From: Nocardioides sp. Root122
GTDB taxonomy: Bacteria > Actinomycetota > Actinomycetes > Propionibacteriales > Nocardioidaceae
Length of the DNA stretch: 61,545 nucleotides
Direction of reading: 5' to 3'
Assembly: GCF_001425025.1 (NCBI RefSeq)
Contig: NZ_LMDE01000004.1
Coordinates: 1 to 61,545 of the forward strand
Under the pieces are notes generated by a model. That model had not been told where the DNA came from and ran no database searches. It was given only the letters and a program-made list of their open reading frames with translations. The translations under genes were made by a program, and so were the position numbers. Shown here piece after piece: positions 1-10,825 of the stretch (its first letter is position 1; each line of letters starts with the position of its first letter).

Positions 1-17
1 CCAGCGCTTGACGATCC

Positions 18-130
18 ATAGGAGCGTCGAGCGAGCAAGCGCGACGAGCGAAGCGAGGCAGGTTGGGAGCGAGGAGGGAAGACGACGTCTTCAGGGGCGC
101 CGAACACGCGCGAGCGGAGCGAGCGCAAAA
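18..130. repeat. Degenerate GAGCGnAGCGAG-type intergenic repeat
   Basis: The stretch before trmB contains repeated, partly palindromic copies of a GAGCG(A/G)AGCGAG-like word, for example near 47-58 and again near 110-122. It codes for nothing recognisable. It looks like one of the short dispersed intergenic repeats of high-GC actinobacteria. That class assignment is an inference, since only this locus is visible. Confidence 0.4.
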
Positions 131-137
131 TGGCACT

Positions 138-902
138 GTGAACGACGTCGTACGGCCTGCTCGCCCGCACCTCAAGCTGACCGAGGACGGGCGCCGCATG
201 CGCGAGGTGCTGACGTACTCGCGTCGCGGCAGCCGGTTCACGCCGCGGCAGGCGGAGGCGTGGGCCGCCCACCACGCCGACTGGGTGATCCCCGACGAGG
301 CCGTCGACCGCCCCGGCTTCGACCTCGCCGAGTGGTTCGGCCGGGAGGCGCCGCTGATCGTGGAGATCGGTCCTGGCATCGGCGAGGCGACGGCGGCCCT
401 GGCGGCTGCCCGTCCCGACCACGACATCCTCGCGCTCGAGGTCTGGCGTCCCGGCATCGCCGACTCCCTCGGGCGGGTCGCGGAGGCCGGCGCCGACAAC
501 GTGCGGTTCTGCGCGGTGGACGCGGTCTGGTCGCTGGAGCACCTGGTCGCACCAGGGAGCCTGAGCGAGATCTGGACCTTCTTCCCCGACCCGTGGCGCA
601 AGACCAAGCACCACAAGCGCCGCCTGGTGAACCCCGCCAACGCCGCGCTCGCGTCCTCGCGCCTGGTGCCCGGCGGCGCCTGGCGGCTGGCCACCGACTG
701 GGAGCACTACGCCCAGCAGATGATCAGCGTGCTCGACGCCGAGCCGACCCTGGAGGGTGGACGGGTGGAGCGCTGGGACGAGCGCCCGATGACCCGCTTC
801 GAGCGCAAGGGCCGCGACGTGGGCCGCGACATCACCGACCTGCTCTACCGCCGCTCAGTCGAGGGCCAGCCCCGCCTCGCGCAGGAGGTGCTCGAGCCGT
901 AG
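138..902 (+). CDS. trmB: tRNA (guanine-N7-)-methyltransferase
   Basis: This enzyme transfers a methyl group from SAM to N7 of G46 in the tRNA variable loop, in the cytoplasm. The SAM-binding loop reads VEIGPGIGEAT at about residues 75-85. The family signature FFPDPWRKTKHHKRR follows, then ATDWEHYA in the C-terminal third. I chose the GTG at 138, giving 254 residues, because the conserved part begins shortly after it. An in-frame start at 63 would add 25 residues of low-complexity, repeat-derived sequence. Its 3' end overlaps the convergent membrane-protein gene by 48 nt. Confidence 0.93.
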   Translation: MNDVVRPARPHLKLTEDGRRMREVLTYSRRGSRFTPRQAEAWAAHHADWVIPDEAVDRPGFDLAEWFGREAPLIVEIGPGIGEATAALAAARPDHDILALEVWRPGIADSLGRVAEAGADNVRFCAVDAVWSLEHLVAPGSLSEIWTFFPDPWRKTKHHKRRLVNPANAALASSRLVPGGAWRLATDWEHYAQQMISVLDAEPTLEGGRVERWDERPMTRFERKGRDVGRDITDLLYRRSVEGQPRLAQEVLEP

Positions 903-1241
903 TCGCTCGGCGTCGCGGTCGGTCCCCTCCGGCATCCCGCTCAGCGCGTTGGGCACCGCCAGGGCGCGCGCGGCCTCGCCGAGCAGGTCGTCGTACGCCA
1001 TCGTGGTGCCGCGCCGGCGCGCCATCGTCGTGCCGGGAGCGGGGGCCAGCACCTGCGGACGCAGGCGGCGCAGCGACCGCGCGACGTCCTCGATCGCAGG
1101 TCCGGTCGGCCCGTCCGGGTGCGGAGCCACCCGGTCACGGACCCGACGCCAGGCCCGCTCGAGCTCGCGCTGGCACAGGAAGAGGCCGAACGCGATGCCG
1201 AGCATCAGCGTGCAGACGACGACAGCGACCACGCCGGCCAT
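855..1241 (-). CDS. Small single-pass membrane protein, unknown function
   Basis: I do not recognise a family. The 128-residue product begins with a hydrophobic segment (about residues 2-22) that can serve as a signal anchor. A charged, Arg-rich, probably cytoplasmic helical region follows. It lies 39 nt downstream of the TPR gene on the same strand, so the two are probably co-transcribed. Its last 48 nt overlap the end of trmB on the other strand. A few conserved-looking patches such as AYDDLLGEAARAL could guide a homology search. Confidence 0.6.
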   Translation of the reverse strand: MAGVVAVVVCTLMLGIAFGLFLCQRELERAWRRVRDRVAPHPDGPTGPAIEDVARSLRRLRPQVLAPAPGTTMARRRGTTMAYDDLLGEAARALAVPNALSGMPEGTDRDAERLRLEHLLREAGLALD

Positions 1242-1280
1242 GCTCCGACGGTAGGTCCGTCGCTCGGGGGAGGCAAGGGG

Positions 1281-1991
1281 CTACCCGAGGAGCCCGAGCT
1301 CCTCGTCGACGTAGGGGTCGTGCTCCCCGGCGGCCTCCAGCTCCGCCTTCAGGGCACGCTGCATGGCCCGGGCCTCCTCGACCCGGCCGAGGTGGCGCAG
1401 CGACCACGCCACCATCCAGCGCGCCACCCGCATGCGCGACACGTCGCCGATGCGTCGACGTGCCTCGAGGGCGTCCTCGAAGGCGACCAGTGCCGCGGCG
1501 TGCTCACCGGCGTCGGCGTGCGCCATGCCGATGTTGTTGAGCAGGGAGGCGTCCCAGTCCCGGGCGGCGGGGTCGCTCGCGGACCGGGCTCGCTCGAGTG
1601 CGGCCTCGTGCGCCGCCATCCGGTCGGCCGGGTCGACCACCAGCGCGACCATGTGCAGCGCGTCGACCTCGAGCTCCTCGAGGCCGGCGGTGCGGGCCTC
1701 GGCCGCGGCCTCGTGGAAGAGGGGCAGCGCGGCGCCACCGTCGCCCGACGAGCGGAGCAGGCGTCCCCGTTCCAGGGCGACCCGCACCCGGGCGTCAGCG
1801 TCGGTGGGGGAGAGGCCGTCGAGGACGGCGTGCCCGTCGGCGTACTTCTCCTGGAGCCCCAGCGCGCGGGCGACCTGGGTGAGCGCCCGGCTCGCCACCG
1901 GCTCGTCCGACTCCTCGGCCAGCGCGCGGAAGCGCTGCTCGCTCCCCGCCGGGTCGTCGAAGTCCCACAGGGTGCGCAGCACGGTCGACAT
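1281..1991 (-). CDS. Tetratricopeptide-repeat protein
   Basis: This is a 236-residue soluble, all-helical protein with TPR-like helix pairs. The clearest is around DASLLNNIGMAHADAGEHAA at about residues 143-162, followed by a second pair ending in SLRHLGRVEEARAM. TPR proteins mediate protein-protein contacts, so no enzymatic role can be assigned. The start is 53 nt from the divergently oriented lipoprotein gene, so both probably share a bidirectional promoter. It heads a two-gene unit with the small membrane protein. Confidence 0.75.
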   Translation of the reverse strand: MSTVLRTLWDFDDPAGSEQRFRALAEESDEPVASRALTQVARALGLQEKYADGHAVLDGLSPTDADARVRVALERGRLLRSSGDGGAALPLFHEAAAEARTAGLEELEVDALHMVALVVDPADRMAAHEAALERARSASDPAARDWDASLLNNIGMAHADAGEHAAALVAFEDALEARRRIGDVSRMRVARWMVAWSLRHLGRVEEARAMQRALKAELEAAGEHDPYVDEELGLLG

Positions 1992-2044
1992 GCGCGAGAG
2001 CGTAGGACCTCGACCACTGCGCCCGCGCTTCCTATCCTCGTGCC

Positions 2045-2839
2045 GTGCGAGCGACCGGACGTGGGGGAGCGTGGGTGGCCGCGCTCGTCCTCGCGGCGAC
2101 GGGCTGCTCGGCGGGGGAGCAGGAGCCGCCCCGGGGCGGTTCCGCGCCGGACCCGACCGCCGCGCTGCGCGAGCGCTGCCTCTCCGCCATCCCGGAGGAC
2201 GCCGACCTCGAGGCCCTCACCCTCCCCGGCGCGAGCGGCGGGGACGTCGAGGCCGCCCGCATCGGTCCGCAGGAGAGTGCGACCGTCGCCGTCCTGCTGC
2301 CGCAGATCGGCGGCATGTGCGGCTGGGGTCGCTGGGCCCACGCCGCCGCGGAGGACGCGGGGATCACCTCCCTGCTGCTCAACCCGTGCGGCTACGGCGA
2401 CACGGCGTGCACGGCGGAGGCCGACGCGGACCCGCTCAACGAGGTGGCCGCGGCGACACGGCTCGCCCGCCGGGACCTCGGGGCGGACCGCGTGGTCCTC
2501 CTCGGGACGTCGATGGGCGGCTCGTTGACGGTGATCGCCGCCGCGGCCGGCGCCGAGGTCGACGCGTGGGCGGACGTCAGCGGTCCGTCGTCGTGGGACG
2601 GTGTCGAGCTCGCCACGCTGGCCGACGACCTCCCCCGGACCGGGCTCGTGGTGATGGCGCCCAGCGACGGCAGGGCCGCCTTCGTCGACGCCCGCGCGCT
2701 CGCCCGGGCTGCTGGCGTACGCTTCCTCCCGGGCCGGTCGGGGCACGGCTGGGAGCTGCTCGTCGACCCGGTCGGCGGGTCCGTGACCCGCCTCGGACGG
2801 CGTCTGATGGCCTTCGCCACGGGTCGGCCGGGGGAGTGA
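2045..2839 (+). CDS. Lipoprotein with alpha/beta-hydrolase fold
   Basis: The 264-residue product starts at GTG with a lipoprotein signal peptide whose lipobox LAATGC places the lipidated Cys at residue 21, so it should be anchored outside the membrane. A nucleophile elbow GTSMGG (Ser156) and a late His in GRSGHGWELL fit a serine hydrolase of the dienelactone-hydrolase/acyl-peptidase kind. An acidic residue lies between them (DGRAAFVDA). The substrate is unknown. It stands alone, upstream of the ribosomal protein leader. Confidence 0.8.
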   Translation: MRATGRGGAWVAALVLAATGCSAGEQEPPRGGSAPDPTAALRERCLSAIPEDADLEALTLPGASGGDVEAARIGPQESATVAVLLPQIGGMCGWGRWAHAAAEDAGITSLLLNPCGYGDTACTAEADADPLNEVAAATRLARRDLGADRVVLLGTSMGGSLTVIAAAAGAEVDAWADVSGPSSWDGVELATLADDLPRTGLVVMAPSDGRAAFVDARALARAAGVRFLPGRSGHGWELLVDPVGGSVTRLGRRLMAFATGRPGE

Positions 2840-2872
2840 CCCACCCCGGAGCGGGCCGCCCGTGGTTCCGAT

Positions 2873-2902
2873 TTGGCGTGGGCGCATCGGGTCTGTCAAG
2901 AT
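2873..2902 (+). promoter_or_regulatory. Candidate S10-operon promoter
   Basis: TTGGCG at 2873-2878 and CAAGAT at 2897-2902 are separated by 18 bp, matching a housekeeping sigma arrangement. The same -35 word, in a similar GATT(T)GGCGT context, occurs before infA at 31552, which raises my confidence. The transcript would have a leader of about 310 nt. Confidence 0.5.
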
Positions 2903-3215
2903 GTTCCGGTTGCTCCGGCGGGTCGCCGGGGTGCGGCACACATCTTGACTTCTGAATCGCGTCTCCTTGATCGAGCCAGTCGTCTGCGTGCGTTGCACCG
3001 GGTCACATGGTGATCGGAGACCCGACCAGATCCGACAACCGTCGGGTGCCACCCAGAGCATCACCGCCTCCCTTCGGGGTCGTGTTGAGAGTCATCAGCG
3101 CGACACGCCCGACCGCGGGGGTCGGAGGGTGGAGGAGAAACAGGCGGCGCTCGCCCACCAGGGGCTGAGAGCCGAAACCAGACCAGGCGTACGAGATCGA
3201 AGAGGACAGGGACCT
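2903..3215 (+). other. Long untranslated leader before rpsJ
   Basis: There is no convincing gene in the 376 nt between the lipoprotein gene and rpsJ. After the candidate promoter, about 310 nt remain as leader. I see only modest hairpins, such as CCGACC (3109-3114) pairing with GGTCGG (3120-3125). Leaders of S10 operons are controlled by L4 in some bacteria, but I cannot match this one to a known fold. Confidence 0.4.
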
Positions 3216-3524
3216 ATGGCGGGACAGAAGATCCGCATCAGGCTCAAGGCCTATGACCACGAGGTGATCGACACCTCGGCGCGGAAGATCGTGGACACCG
3301 TCACCCGTACGGGTGCGAAGGTCGCCGGCCCTGTGCCGCTGCCGACCGAGAAGAACGTGTACTGCGTCATCCGTTCGCCCCACAAGTACAAGGACTCCCG
3401 CGAGCACTTCGAGATGCGCACCCACAAGCGCCTGATCGACATCATCGACCCGACGCCGAAGACCGTCGACTCGCTGATGCGTCTCGACCTGCCTGCCGGT
3501 GTCGACATCGAGATCAAGCTCTGA
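3216..3524 (+). CDS. rpsJ: 30S ribosomal protein S10
   Basis: The 102-residue product begins [19 protein letters not shown] and matches S10 along its whole length. S10 is a small-subunit head protein that also links to transcription antitermination through NusB/NusG-type complexes. The ATG at 3216 follows an AGAGGACAGGG ribosome-binding region. The upstream open frame continues but is unlike S10. It is the first gene of the S10-spc cluster. Confidence 0.98.
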   Translation: MAGQKIRIRLKAYDHEVIDTSARKIVDTVTRTGAKVAGPVPLPTEKNVYCVIRSPHKYKDSREHFEMRTHKRLIDIIDPTPKTVDSLMRLDLPAGVDIEIKL

Positions 3525-3532
3525 GGCGCGAC

Positions 3533-4198
<666 letters not shown>

Positions 4199-4200
4199 GC

Positions 4201-5091
4201 ATGGCTGTCAAGACCGTCAAGGTCGACCTCCCCGCCGAGATCTTCGACGTCGAGGTCAACATCCCCCTGATCCACCAGGTCGTCGTGGCCCAGCAGGCTG
4301 CTGCGCGTCAGGGCACGCACGCCACCAAGACCCGCGGCGAGGTCCGCGGCGGTGGCCGCAAGCCCTACAAGCAGAAGGGCACCGGCCGCGCCCGTCAGGG
4401 CTCGACCCGCGCTCCGCAGTTCGCCGGCGGTGGCACCGTCCACGGCCCGCAGCCGCGCAGCTACGACCAGCGCACCCCCAAGAAGATGAAGGCCGCCGCC
4501 CTGCGCGGTGCCCTCTCCGACCGGGCCCGCAACGACCGCGTCCACGTGGTCGACGCCCTGGTGTCGGGTGACAAGCCCTCCACCAAGGCCGCACTGGCCG
4601 CGCTGACCTCGCTGACCGACCGCGTGGGCTACCTCGTGGTGCTCGAGCGCACCGATGCGATCACCTGGCTCTCGCTGCGCAACGCGCCCGAGGTCCACAT
4701 CGTCGCCGTCGACCAGCTCAACACCTACGACGTGCTCAACGCCGACGACGTGGTCTTCACCCAGGGTGCCTACGACGCCTTCGTGAACGGCACCAGCGTC
4801 GGTGGCGCCTCCGCCGCCCCGGCCGCCAAGGTCGAGAAGACCTCCACGGTCGAGGAGACCCCGGCCCAGGCCGACGACTCCGCCGACGAGCCGGTCCTCC
4901 CCGAGGGCGCCAAGGCGCCGCTCAAGAGCGGCAAGAACCCGAAGGGCTACGAGGTCCTCGGCCAGCAGGCCGGCACCTACCTCGTCGAGGGCGACGCCGG
5001 CTACGACGTCACCGCCGGTGACTTCTGGTTCAAGTCCGTCGAGGACGCCGAGGCTGCCGGCCTCACCCGTGCCAAGGAGGACGACAAGTGA
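4201..5091 (+). CDS. rplD: 50S ribosomal protein L4 with long C-terminal extension
   Basis: Residues 1 to about 200 are a normal L4, with the [18 protein letters not shown] loop that lines the exit tunnel. The protein then runs on for roughly 95 residues: an Ala/Glu/Pro-rich linker and a compact terminal module containing [18 protein letters not shown], then [14 protein letters not shown]. The module resembles the short 'sunset'-type domain that ends some actinobacterial proteins; this is recognition by eye. The gene ends in a 4-nt GTGA overlap with rplW. Confidence 0.96.
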   Translation: MAVKTVKVDLPAEIFDVEVNIPLIHQVVVAQQAAARQGTHATKTRGEVRGGGRKPYKQKGTGRARQGSTRAPQFAGGGTVHGPQPRSYDQRTPKKMKAAALRGALSDRARNDRVHVVDALVSGDKPSTKAALAALTSLTDRVGYLVVLERTDAITWLSLRNAPEVHIVAVDQLNTYDVLNADDVVFTQGAYDAFVNGTSVGGASAAPAAKVEKTSTVEETPAQADDSADEPVLPEGAKAPLKSGKNPKGYEVLGQQAGTYLVEGDAGYDVTAGDFWFKSVEDAEAAGLTRAKEDDK

Positions 5092-5393
5092 GCACCCTGC
5101 ACAAGGACCACCGCGACATCCTGATCGCCCCGGTCGTGTCGGAGAAGAGCTACGGCCTGCTCGACGCCAACAAGTACACCTTCATCGTCCACCCGGACGC
5201 CAACAAGACCGAGATCAAGATCGCGGTCGAGAAGGTCTTCGACGTCAAGGTCACCTCGGTCAACACGATCAACCGCCAGGGCAAGACGCGTCGCACCCGC
5301 TACGGCATGGGCAAGCGTCCCAACACCAAGCGCGCGATCGTCAGCCTCGCCGAGGGTCACCGCATCGACATCTTCGGAGGTCCGGTCTCCTGA
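5088..5393 (+). CDS. rplW: 50S ribosomal protein L23
   Basis: The 101-residue product has the L23 motifs [13 protein letters not shown] and [22 protein letters not shown]23 sits at the tunnel exit and docks trigger factor and SRP. The start is GTG inside the rplD stop codon, so translation is probably coupled. rplB follows after 24 nt. Confidence 0.98.
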   Translation: MSTLHKDHRDILIAPVVSEKSYGLLDANKYTFIVHPDANKTEIKIAVEKVFDVKVTSVNTINRQGKTRRTRYGMGKRPNTKRAIVSLAEGHRIDIFGGPVS

Positions 5394-5417
5394 CCGGGCT
5401 CCTGAATAGGAACTGAT

Positions 5418-6254
<837 letters not shown>

Positions 6255-6259
6255 CCGAC

Positions 6260-6541
6260 ATGCCTCGTAGCCTCAAGAAGGGCCCCTTCGTGGACGGCCA
6301 CCTCCAGAAGAAGGTGGACGCCGAGAACGAGAAGGGCTCGCACAACGTCATCAAGACCTGGTCCCGCCGGTCGATGATCGTGCCCGACATGATCGGCCAC
6401 ACCATCGCCGTGCACGACGGTCGCAAGCACGTCCCCGTCTTCGTGACCGACTCGATGGTCGGCCACAAGCTCGGGGAGTTCGCCCCGACCCGCACCTACC
6501 GCGGGCACGTGAAGGAAGACCGGAAGGGACGCCGTCGATGA
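6260..6541 (+). CDS. rpsS: 30S ribosomal protein S19
   Basis: The 93-residue product begins [15 protein letters not shown] and contains the S19 signature [17 protein letters not shown]19 forms a complex with S13 in the head of the small subunit. Its stop overlaps the rplV start by 4 nt (ATGA), giving translational coupling. Confidence 0.99.
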   Translation: MPRSLKKGPFVDGHLQKKVDAENEKGSHNVIKTWSRRSMIVPDMIGHTIAVHDGRKHVPVFVTDSMVGHKLGEFAPTRTYRGHVKEDRKGRRR

Positions 6542-6972
6542 GCACCACCGAGCGCAGCCGCACCAGTGCGCGCCGCGAGTCGCTGCTCGGCGACCAGCCG
6601 GGCGCGTTCGCCAGCGCACGCTACGTGCGGATCACCCCGATGAAGGCCCGCCGTGTCGTCGACATGGTCCGCGGCCTCCAGGTCGACGAGGCCCTGACCC
6701 TGCTGCAGTTCGCGCCGCAGGCCGCCTCCGAGACCGTCTACAAGGTGCTGGAGAGCGCCGTCGCCAACGCCGAGACCACCGAGGGGCTCAACCGGGCCGA
6801 CCTGGTGCTCAGCGTCGCGATGGTCGACGAGGGTCCCACGATGAAGCGCTGGCGCCCGCGTGCCCAGGGCCGCGCGACCCGTATCAACAAGCGCACCAGC
6901 CACATCACCCTCGCGGTGCAGCCGGCCGACGCGCTGACCACCAAGCAGGGCAAGAACGGAAAGGGTGCCTGA
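6538..6972 (+). CDS. rplV: 50S ribosomal protein L22
   Basis: The 144-residue L22 has an N-terminal extension of about 25 residues before [20 protein letters not shown], where the conserved family part begins. The C-terminal beta-hairpin ([19 protein letters not shown]) reaches into the exit tunnel, where macrolide-resistance mutations occur in other species. A single-base overlap joins it to rpsC. Confidence 0.98.
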   Translation: MSTTERSRTSARRESLLGDQPGAFASARYVRITPMKARRVVDMVRGLQVDEALTLLQFAPQAASETVYKVLESAVANAETTEGLNRADLVLSVAMVDEGPTMKRWRPRAQGRATRINKRTSHITLAVQPADALTTKQGKNGKGA

Positions 6973-7787
6973 TGGGCCAGAAGATCAACCCGAACGGCTT
7001 CCGCCTGGGCATCTCCACCGACCACAAGAGCCGTTGGTACGCCGACAAGCTCTACAAGTCGTACGTCGGTGAGGACGTCGCCATCCGCAAGCTGCTCTCC
7101 AAGGGCATGGAGCGGGCTGGCATCTCCAAGGTGGAGATCGAGCGCACCCGTGACCGCGTCCGTGTGGACATCCACACCGCGCGTCCCGGCATCGTCATCG
7201 GTCGCCGCGGCGCCGAGGCCGACCGCATCCGCGGCGAGCTCGAGAAGCTCACCGGCAAGCAGGTGCAGCTGAACATCCTCGAGGTCAAGAACCCCGAGAT
7301 CGACGCGCAGCTGGTCGCCCAGGGCGTCGCCGAGCAGCTCTCGGGCCGCGTGCAGTTCCGCCGCGCGATGCGCAAGGCGATGCAGACCTCGATGCGCTCG
7401 GGTGCCAAGGGCATCCGGATCCAGTGCTCGGGTCGTCTCAACGGCGCCGAGATGTCGCGCACGGAGTTCTACCGCGAGGGCCGCGTGCCCCTGCACACGC
7501 TCCGCGCCGACATCGACTACGGCTTCTACGAGGCCCGCACGACCTTCGGTCGCATCGGCGTGAAGGTCTGGATCTACAAGGGCGAGGTCGCCGGCACCCG
7601 TGCCGAGCGCCAGGCCCAGCAGGCTGCCCGCGCCGGTGCTCCCGGTCGCGGCGGTCGTCCCAACACCCGTGGCGGTGACCGTCCGAGCCGTGGCTCGCGC
7701 GGCGACCGCGCTCCTCGCACCGAGGGCGCTGAGACTTCAGCGGCTCCGGTTGCCGAGGCGGCACCGAGCACCGGACAGGAGGCCTGA
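6972..7787 (+). CDS. rpsC: 30S ribosomal protein S3 with disordered tail
   Basis: S3 binds mRNA near the entry tunnel. The KH domain ([19 protein letters not shown]) and the C-terminal S3 domain are intact to about residue 212. A tail of about 60 residues rich in Gly, Arg, Ala and Pro follows, as in many actinobacteria. The product is 271 residues. rplP begins 4 nt downstream. Confidence 0.98.
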   Translation: MGQKINPNGFRLGISTDHKSRWYADKLYKSYVGEDVAIRKLLSKGMERAGISKVEIERTRDRVRVDIHTARPGIVIGRRGAEADRIRGELEKLTGKQVQLNILEVKNPEIDAQLVAQGVAEQLSGRVQFRRAMRKAMQTSMRSGAKGIRIQCSGRLNGAEMSRTEFYREGRVPLHTLRADIDYGFYEARTTFGRIGVKVWIYKGEVAGTRAERQAQQAARAGAPGRGGRPNTRGGDRPSRGSRGDRAPRTEGAETSAAPVAEAAPSTGQEA

Positions 7788-7791
7788 CCTC

Positions 7792-8211
7792 ATGTTGATG
7801 CCCCGTCGCGTCAAGCACCGCAAGCAGCACCACCCCAAGCGCCGTGGTACTGCGAAGGGCGGCACCTCGCTGGCCTTCGGTGACTTCGGCATCCAGGCGG
7901 TCGAGGGTCACTACGTGACCAACCGACAGATCGAGTCGGCCCGTATCGCCATGACCCGTCACATCAAGCGTGGTGGAAAGGTGTGGATCAACATCTACCC
8001 CGACCGTCCGCTGACCAAGAAGCCGGCCGAGACCCGCATGGGTTCCGGCAAGGGCTCCCCCGAGTGGTGGGTGGCCAACGTCAAGCCCGGCCGCGTCATG
8101 TTCGAACTCTCCGGTGTCGACGAGGTGACTGCTCGTGAGGCCATGCGCCGCGCGATGCACAAGCTCCCGATGAAGTGCCGGTTCATCTCCCGTGAGGCCG
8201 GTGAATTCTGA
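7792..8211 (+). CDS. rplP: 50S ribosomal protein L16
   Basis: The 139-residue product begins [19 protein letters not shown], the usual L16 N-terminus. It contains [16 protein letters not shown], which helps position the acceptor arm of A-site tRNA. The ATG at 7792 follows the GGACAGGAGG region. The open frame extends further upstream, but that part is antisense-like shadow of rpsC. It overlaps rpmC by 1 nt. Confidence 0.98.
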   Translation: MLMPRRVKHRKQHHPKRRGTAKGGTSLAFGDFGIQAVEGHYVTNRQIESARIAMTRHIKRGGKVWINIYPDRPLTKKPAETRMGSGKGSPEWWVANVKPGRVMFELSGVDEVTAREAMRRAMHKLPMKCRFISREAGEF

Positions 8212-8456
8212 TGGCTACCAAGCTGAACGCCCACGAGCTCGACGAGCTCAACGCCACCGACCTGGAGGCGAAGCTCCGCGAGGCCAAGGAGGAGCTGTTC
8301 AACCTCCGATTCCAGGCGGCCACCGGCCAGCTGGACAGCCACGGCCGGCTCCGCACGGTCAAGAAGGACATCGCCCGTATCTACACGGTCGTCCGCGAGC
8401 GCGAGCTCGGGATCCGCAGCACCCCGGGCGCGAACAACGAAGAGGCGAAGGCATGA
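8211..8456 (+). CDS. rpmC: 50S ribosomal protein L29
   Basis: The 81-residue product has the L29 core [20 protein letters not shown] followed by [16 protein letters not shown]29 lies beside L23 at the tunnel exit. It is joined to rplP by a 1-nt overlap and to rpsQ by a 4-nt ATGA overlap. Confidence 0.98.
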   Translation: MATKLNAHELDELNATDLEAKLREAKEELFNLRFQAATGQLDSHGRLRTVKKDIARIYTVVRERELGIRSTPGANNEEAKA

Positions 8457-8722
8457 GCGAGAACGCAGTCGAGCGCAACCAGCGCAAGGTCCGTGAGGGC
8501 CTCGTCGTGAGCGACAAGATGGACAAGACCATCGTCGTCGCTGTCGAGGACCGCGTGAAGCACGCCCTCTACGGCAAGGTGCTGCGCAAGACCTCGCGCC
8601 TGAAGGCGCACGACGAGACCAACCAGTGCGGCATCGGCGACCGGGTCCTGATCATGGAGACCCGTCCGCTGTCCGCCACGAAGCGCTGGCGGCTCATCGA
8701 GGTCCTCGAGAAGGCCAAGTGA
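8453..8722 (+). CDS. rpsQ: 30S ribosomal protein S17
   Basis: The 89-residue product starts [20 protein letters not shown] and contains the S17 core [18 protein letters not shown] and [14 protein letters not shown]17 binds 16S rRNA early in assembly. The start overlaps the rpmC stop. A 102-nt gap separates it from rplN, the largest gap inside the S10-spc run. Confidence 0.98.
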   Translation: MSENAVERNQRKVREGLVVSDKMDKTIVVAVEDRVKHALYGKVLRKTSRLKAHDETNQCGIGDRVLIMETRPLSATKRWRLIEVLEKAK

Positions 8723-8824
8723 CCTGAGGCCCATCGGCCTCGAGCTCCATTTCCACACATCAGTTCGGCCAGGCTCGCTCTCCGCTGAGAGGGCGAGAAC
8801 CAGCTCGACAACCAGGAGAAACCA

Positions 8825-9193
8825 ATGATCCAGCAGGAGTCGCGACTCAAGGTCGCCGACAACACCGGTGCGAAGGAGATCCTCTGCATCCGTGTTCTCG
8901 GTGGCTCTGGCCGTCGCTACGCCGGCATCGGTGACGTCATCGTCGCCACCGTCAAGGACGCGATCCCCGGTGGCAACGTCAAGAAGGGCGACGTCGTCAA
9001 GGCCGTGGTCGTGCGCACCGTCAAGGAGCGTCGCCGCGCCGACGGTTCCTACATCCGCTTCGACGAGAACGCCGCCGTCATCCTCAAGAACGACGGCGAG
9101 CCGCGTGGCACCCGCATCTTCGGCCCTGTCGGCCGCGAGCTGCGCGAGAAGCGCTTCATGAAGATCATCTCGCTCGCGCCGGAGGTGCTCTGA
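8825..9193 (+). CDS. rplN: 50S ribosomal protein L14
   Basis: The 122-residue product is a standard L14: [20 protein letters not shown] at the start and [23 protein letters not shown] at the end. L14 makes an inter-subunit bridge and is the docking site of RsfS-type silencing factors. An AGGAGAAACC ribosome-binding site precedes the ATG. The 102-nt leader holds an imperfect GC-rich hairpin near 8774-8800. Confidence 0.99.
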   Translation: MIQQESRLKVADNTGAKEILCIRVLGGSGRRYAGIGDVIVATVKDAIPGGNVKKGDVVKAVVVRTVKERRRADGSYIRFDENAAVILKNDGEPRGTRIFGPVGRELREKRFMKIISLAPEVL

Positions 9194-9196
9194 GAC

Positions 9197-9550
9197 ATGA
9201 CGAAGAACATGAACATCAAGAAGGGTGACACCGTCAAGGTGATCGCCGGCAAGGACAAGGGTGCCCAGGGCAAGGTCATCTCGGTGCTCCGCGAGGAGGA
9301 CCGCGTGATCGTCGAGGGTGTCAACCTCGTCAAGCGCCACACCAAGTCCGTGCAGCAGACCAACACCACCGGCGGCATCATCACCCGCGAGGCGCCCATC
9401 CACGTCTCCAACGTGATGCTCGTCGAGGACGACGGCGTCACCCGCGTCGGCTTCCGCCGCGACGAGGTCACCAAGCGCCGTCCCGACGGCTCGACCTACG
9501 CCGCCAGCCGCTCGGTCCGCGTGTCCCGCAAGACCGGCAAGGAGATCTGA
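9197..9550 (+). CDS. rplX: 50S ribosomal protein L24
   Basis: The 117-residue L24 carries the KOW motif [20 protein letters not shown] near its N-terminus. L24 starts assembly of the large subunit by binding the 5' part of 23S rRNA. It lies 3 nt after rplN and 1 nt before rplE. No oddities are seen. Confidence 0.98.
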   Translation: MTKNMNIKKGDTVKVIAGKDKGAQGKVISVLREEDRVIVEGVNLVKRHTKSVQQTNTTGGIITREAPIHVSNVMLVEDDGVTRVGFRRDEVTKRRPDGSTYAASRSVRVSRKTGKEI

Positions 9551-9551
9551 G

Positions 9552-10115
9552 ATGGCTGAGACCACCACCGAGATTCCGCGTCTGAAGGCGCGCTACCGCG
9601 AGGAGATCGTCCCCGCGCTGCGCACCGAGTTCGAGATCGCCAACATCATGCAGGTCCCCGGCCTGGTGAAGATCGTGGTCAACATGGGCGTCGGTGAGGC
9701 TGCTCGCGACTCCAAGCTGATCGAGGGCGCGATCCGCGACCTCACCGCGATCACCGGTCAGAAGCCGGCCGTCACGAAGGCCCGCAAGTCCATCGCGCAG
9801 TTCAAGCTGCGCGAGGGCATGCCGATCGGCGCGCACGTCACGCTGCGCGGTGACCGCATGTGGGAGTTCCTGGACCGCCTGCTGTCGCTGGCGCTGCCCC
9901 GCATCCGTGACTTCCGCGGCCTCTCGCCCAAGCAGTTCGACGGTCGCGGCAACTACACCTTCGGTCTCACCGAGCAGGTCATGTTCCACGAGATCAACCA
10001 GGACCGGATCGACCGGTCGCGCGGTATGGACATCACCGTCGTGACCACCGCCACCAACGACGACGAGGGTCGGGCGCTGCTCAAGCAGCTCGGCTTCCCG
10101 TTCAAGGAGAACTGA
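9552..10115 (+). CDS. rplE: 50S ribosomal protein L5
   Basis: The 187-residue product contains the L5 signature [15 protein letters not shown] and [12 protein letters not shown]5 carries 5S rRNA into the central protuberance and touches the P-site tRNA. It is followed after 1 nt by the S14 gene. Confidence 0.98.
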
Positions 10116-10116
10116 C

Positions 10117-10302
10117 ATGGCGAAGACTGCGCTCAAGGTCAAGGCCGCCCGCAAGCCGAAGTTCGCTGTCCGCGGCTACACCCGCTGCCAGCGCTGCGGT
10201 CGCCCCAAGGCCGTCTACCGCAAGTTCGGCCTGTGCCGCATCTGCCTGCGGGAGATGGCCCACCGCGGCGAGCTGCCCGGCGTCACCAAGTCCTCCTGGT
10301 AA
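10117..10302 (+). CDS. rpsZ: 30S ribosomal protein S14, zinc-binding type Z
   Basis: The 61-residue product is the short, zinc-containing S14. Four cysteines (C24, C27, C40, C43 in [10 protein letters not shown] and LCRICL) form the zinc site. In many actinobacteria a second, zinc-free S14 replaces it under zinc starvation; that paralogue is not in this window. Its place after rplE is canonical. Confidence 0.98.
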
Positions 10303-10371
10303 TCACCTCACACACGTTGAAGGTCCCCAGGCCGTGTGCCTGAGGAAACCACGACGAGAAAGAACCACATC

Positions 10372-10791
10372 ATGACGATGACTGACCCGATCGCAGACAT
10401 GCTCACGCGTCTGCGCAACGCCAACCAGGCGTACCACGACGTGGTGTCGATGCCTTACAGCAAGATGAAGGCCGGCCTCGCGGAGATCCTCAAGCAGGAG
10501 GGCTACATCACCTCCTACGACGTCGCCGACAACGTCGACGCCGAGGGCGAGCCCGCCGTCGGCAAGACGCTGACCGTGACGCTGAAGTACGGCCGCAACC
10601 GGGAGCGCTCGATCGCCGGCGTGCGCCGCATCAGCAAGCCCGGCCTGCGTGTCTACGCCAAGAGCACCAACCTGCCCAAGGTCCTCGGTGGACTCGGCGT
10701 CGCGATCATCTCGACGTCGCAGGGACTGTTGACCGACCGTCAGGCGAACCAGAAGGGCGTGGGCGGCGAAGTCCTCGCCTACGTCTGGTGA
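10372..10791 (+). CDS. rpsH: 30S ribosomal protein S8
   Basis: The product matches S8 ([19 protein letters not shown] at the start, [26 protein letters not shown] at the end). S8 binds helix 21 of 16S rRNA and represses the spc operon in some bacteria. Two in-frame ATGs, at 10372 and 10378, are possible. I took the first (139 residues), placed after GAGAAAGAACC. An upstream open stretch to 10336 has no S8 character. Confidence 0.97.
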   Translation: MTMTDPIADMLTRLRNANQAYHDVVSMPYSKMKAGLAEILKQEGYITSYDVADNVDAEGEPAVGKTLTVTLKYGRNRERSIAGVRRISKPGLRVYAKSTNLPKVLGGLGVAIISTSQGLLTDRQANQKGVGGEVLAYVW

Positions 10792-10825
10792 CCCGGACCT
10801 ACTGAGACCAGGAAGAGAGAGAAGC

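Noticed and set aside
8..1540. Long frame over trmB and the two following genes
   Set aside because: Arg/Pro/Ala-rich translation with no motif; the other frame encodes trmB with its signature residues.
2945..2973. Alternative S10 promoter (TTGACT and TGATCG)
   Set aside because: The -35 is good but the -10 does not fit TAnnnT; the upstream TTGGCG/CAAGAT pair has better context support.
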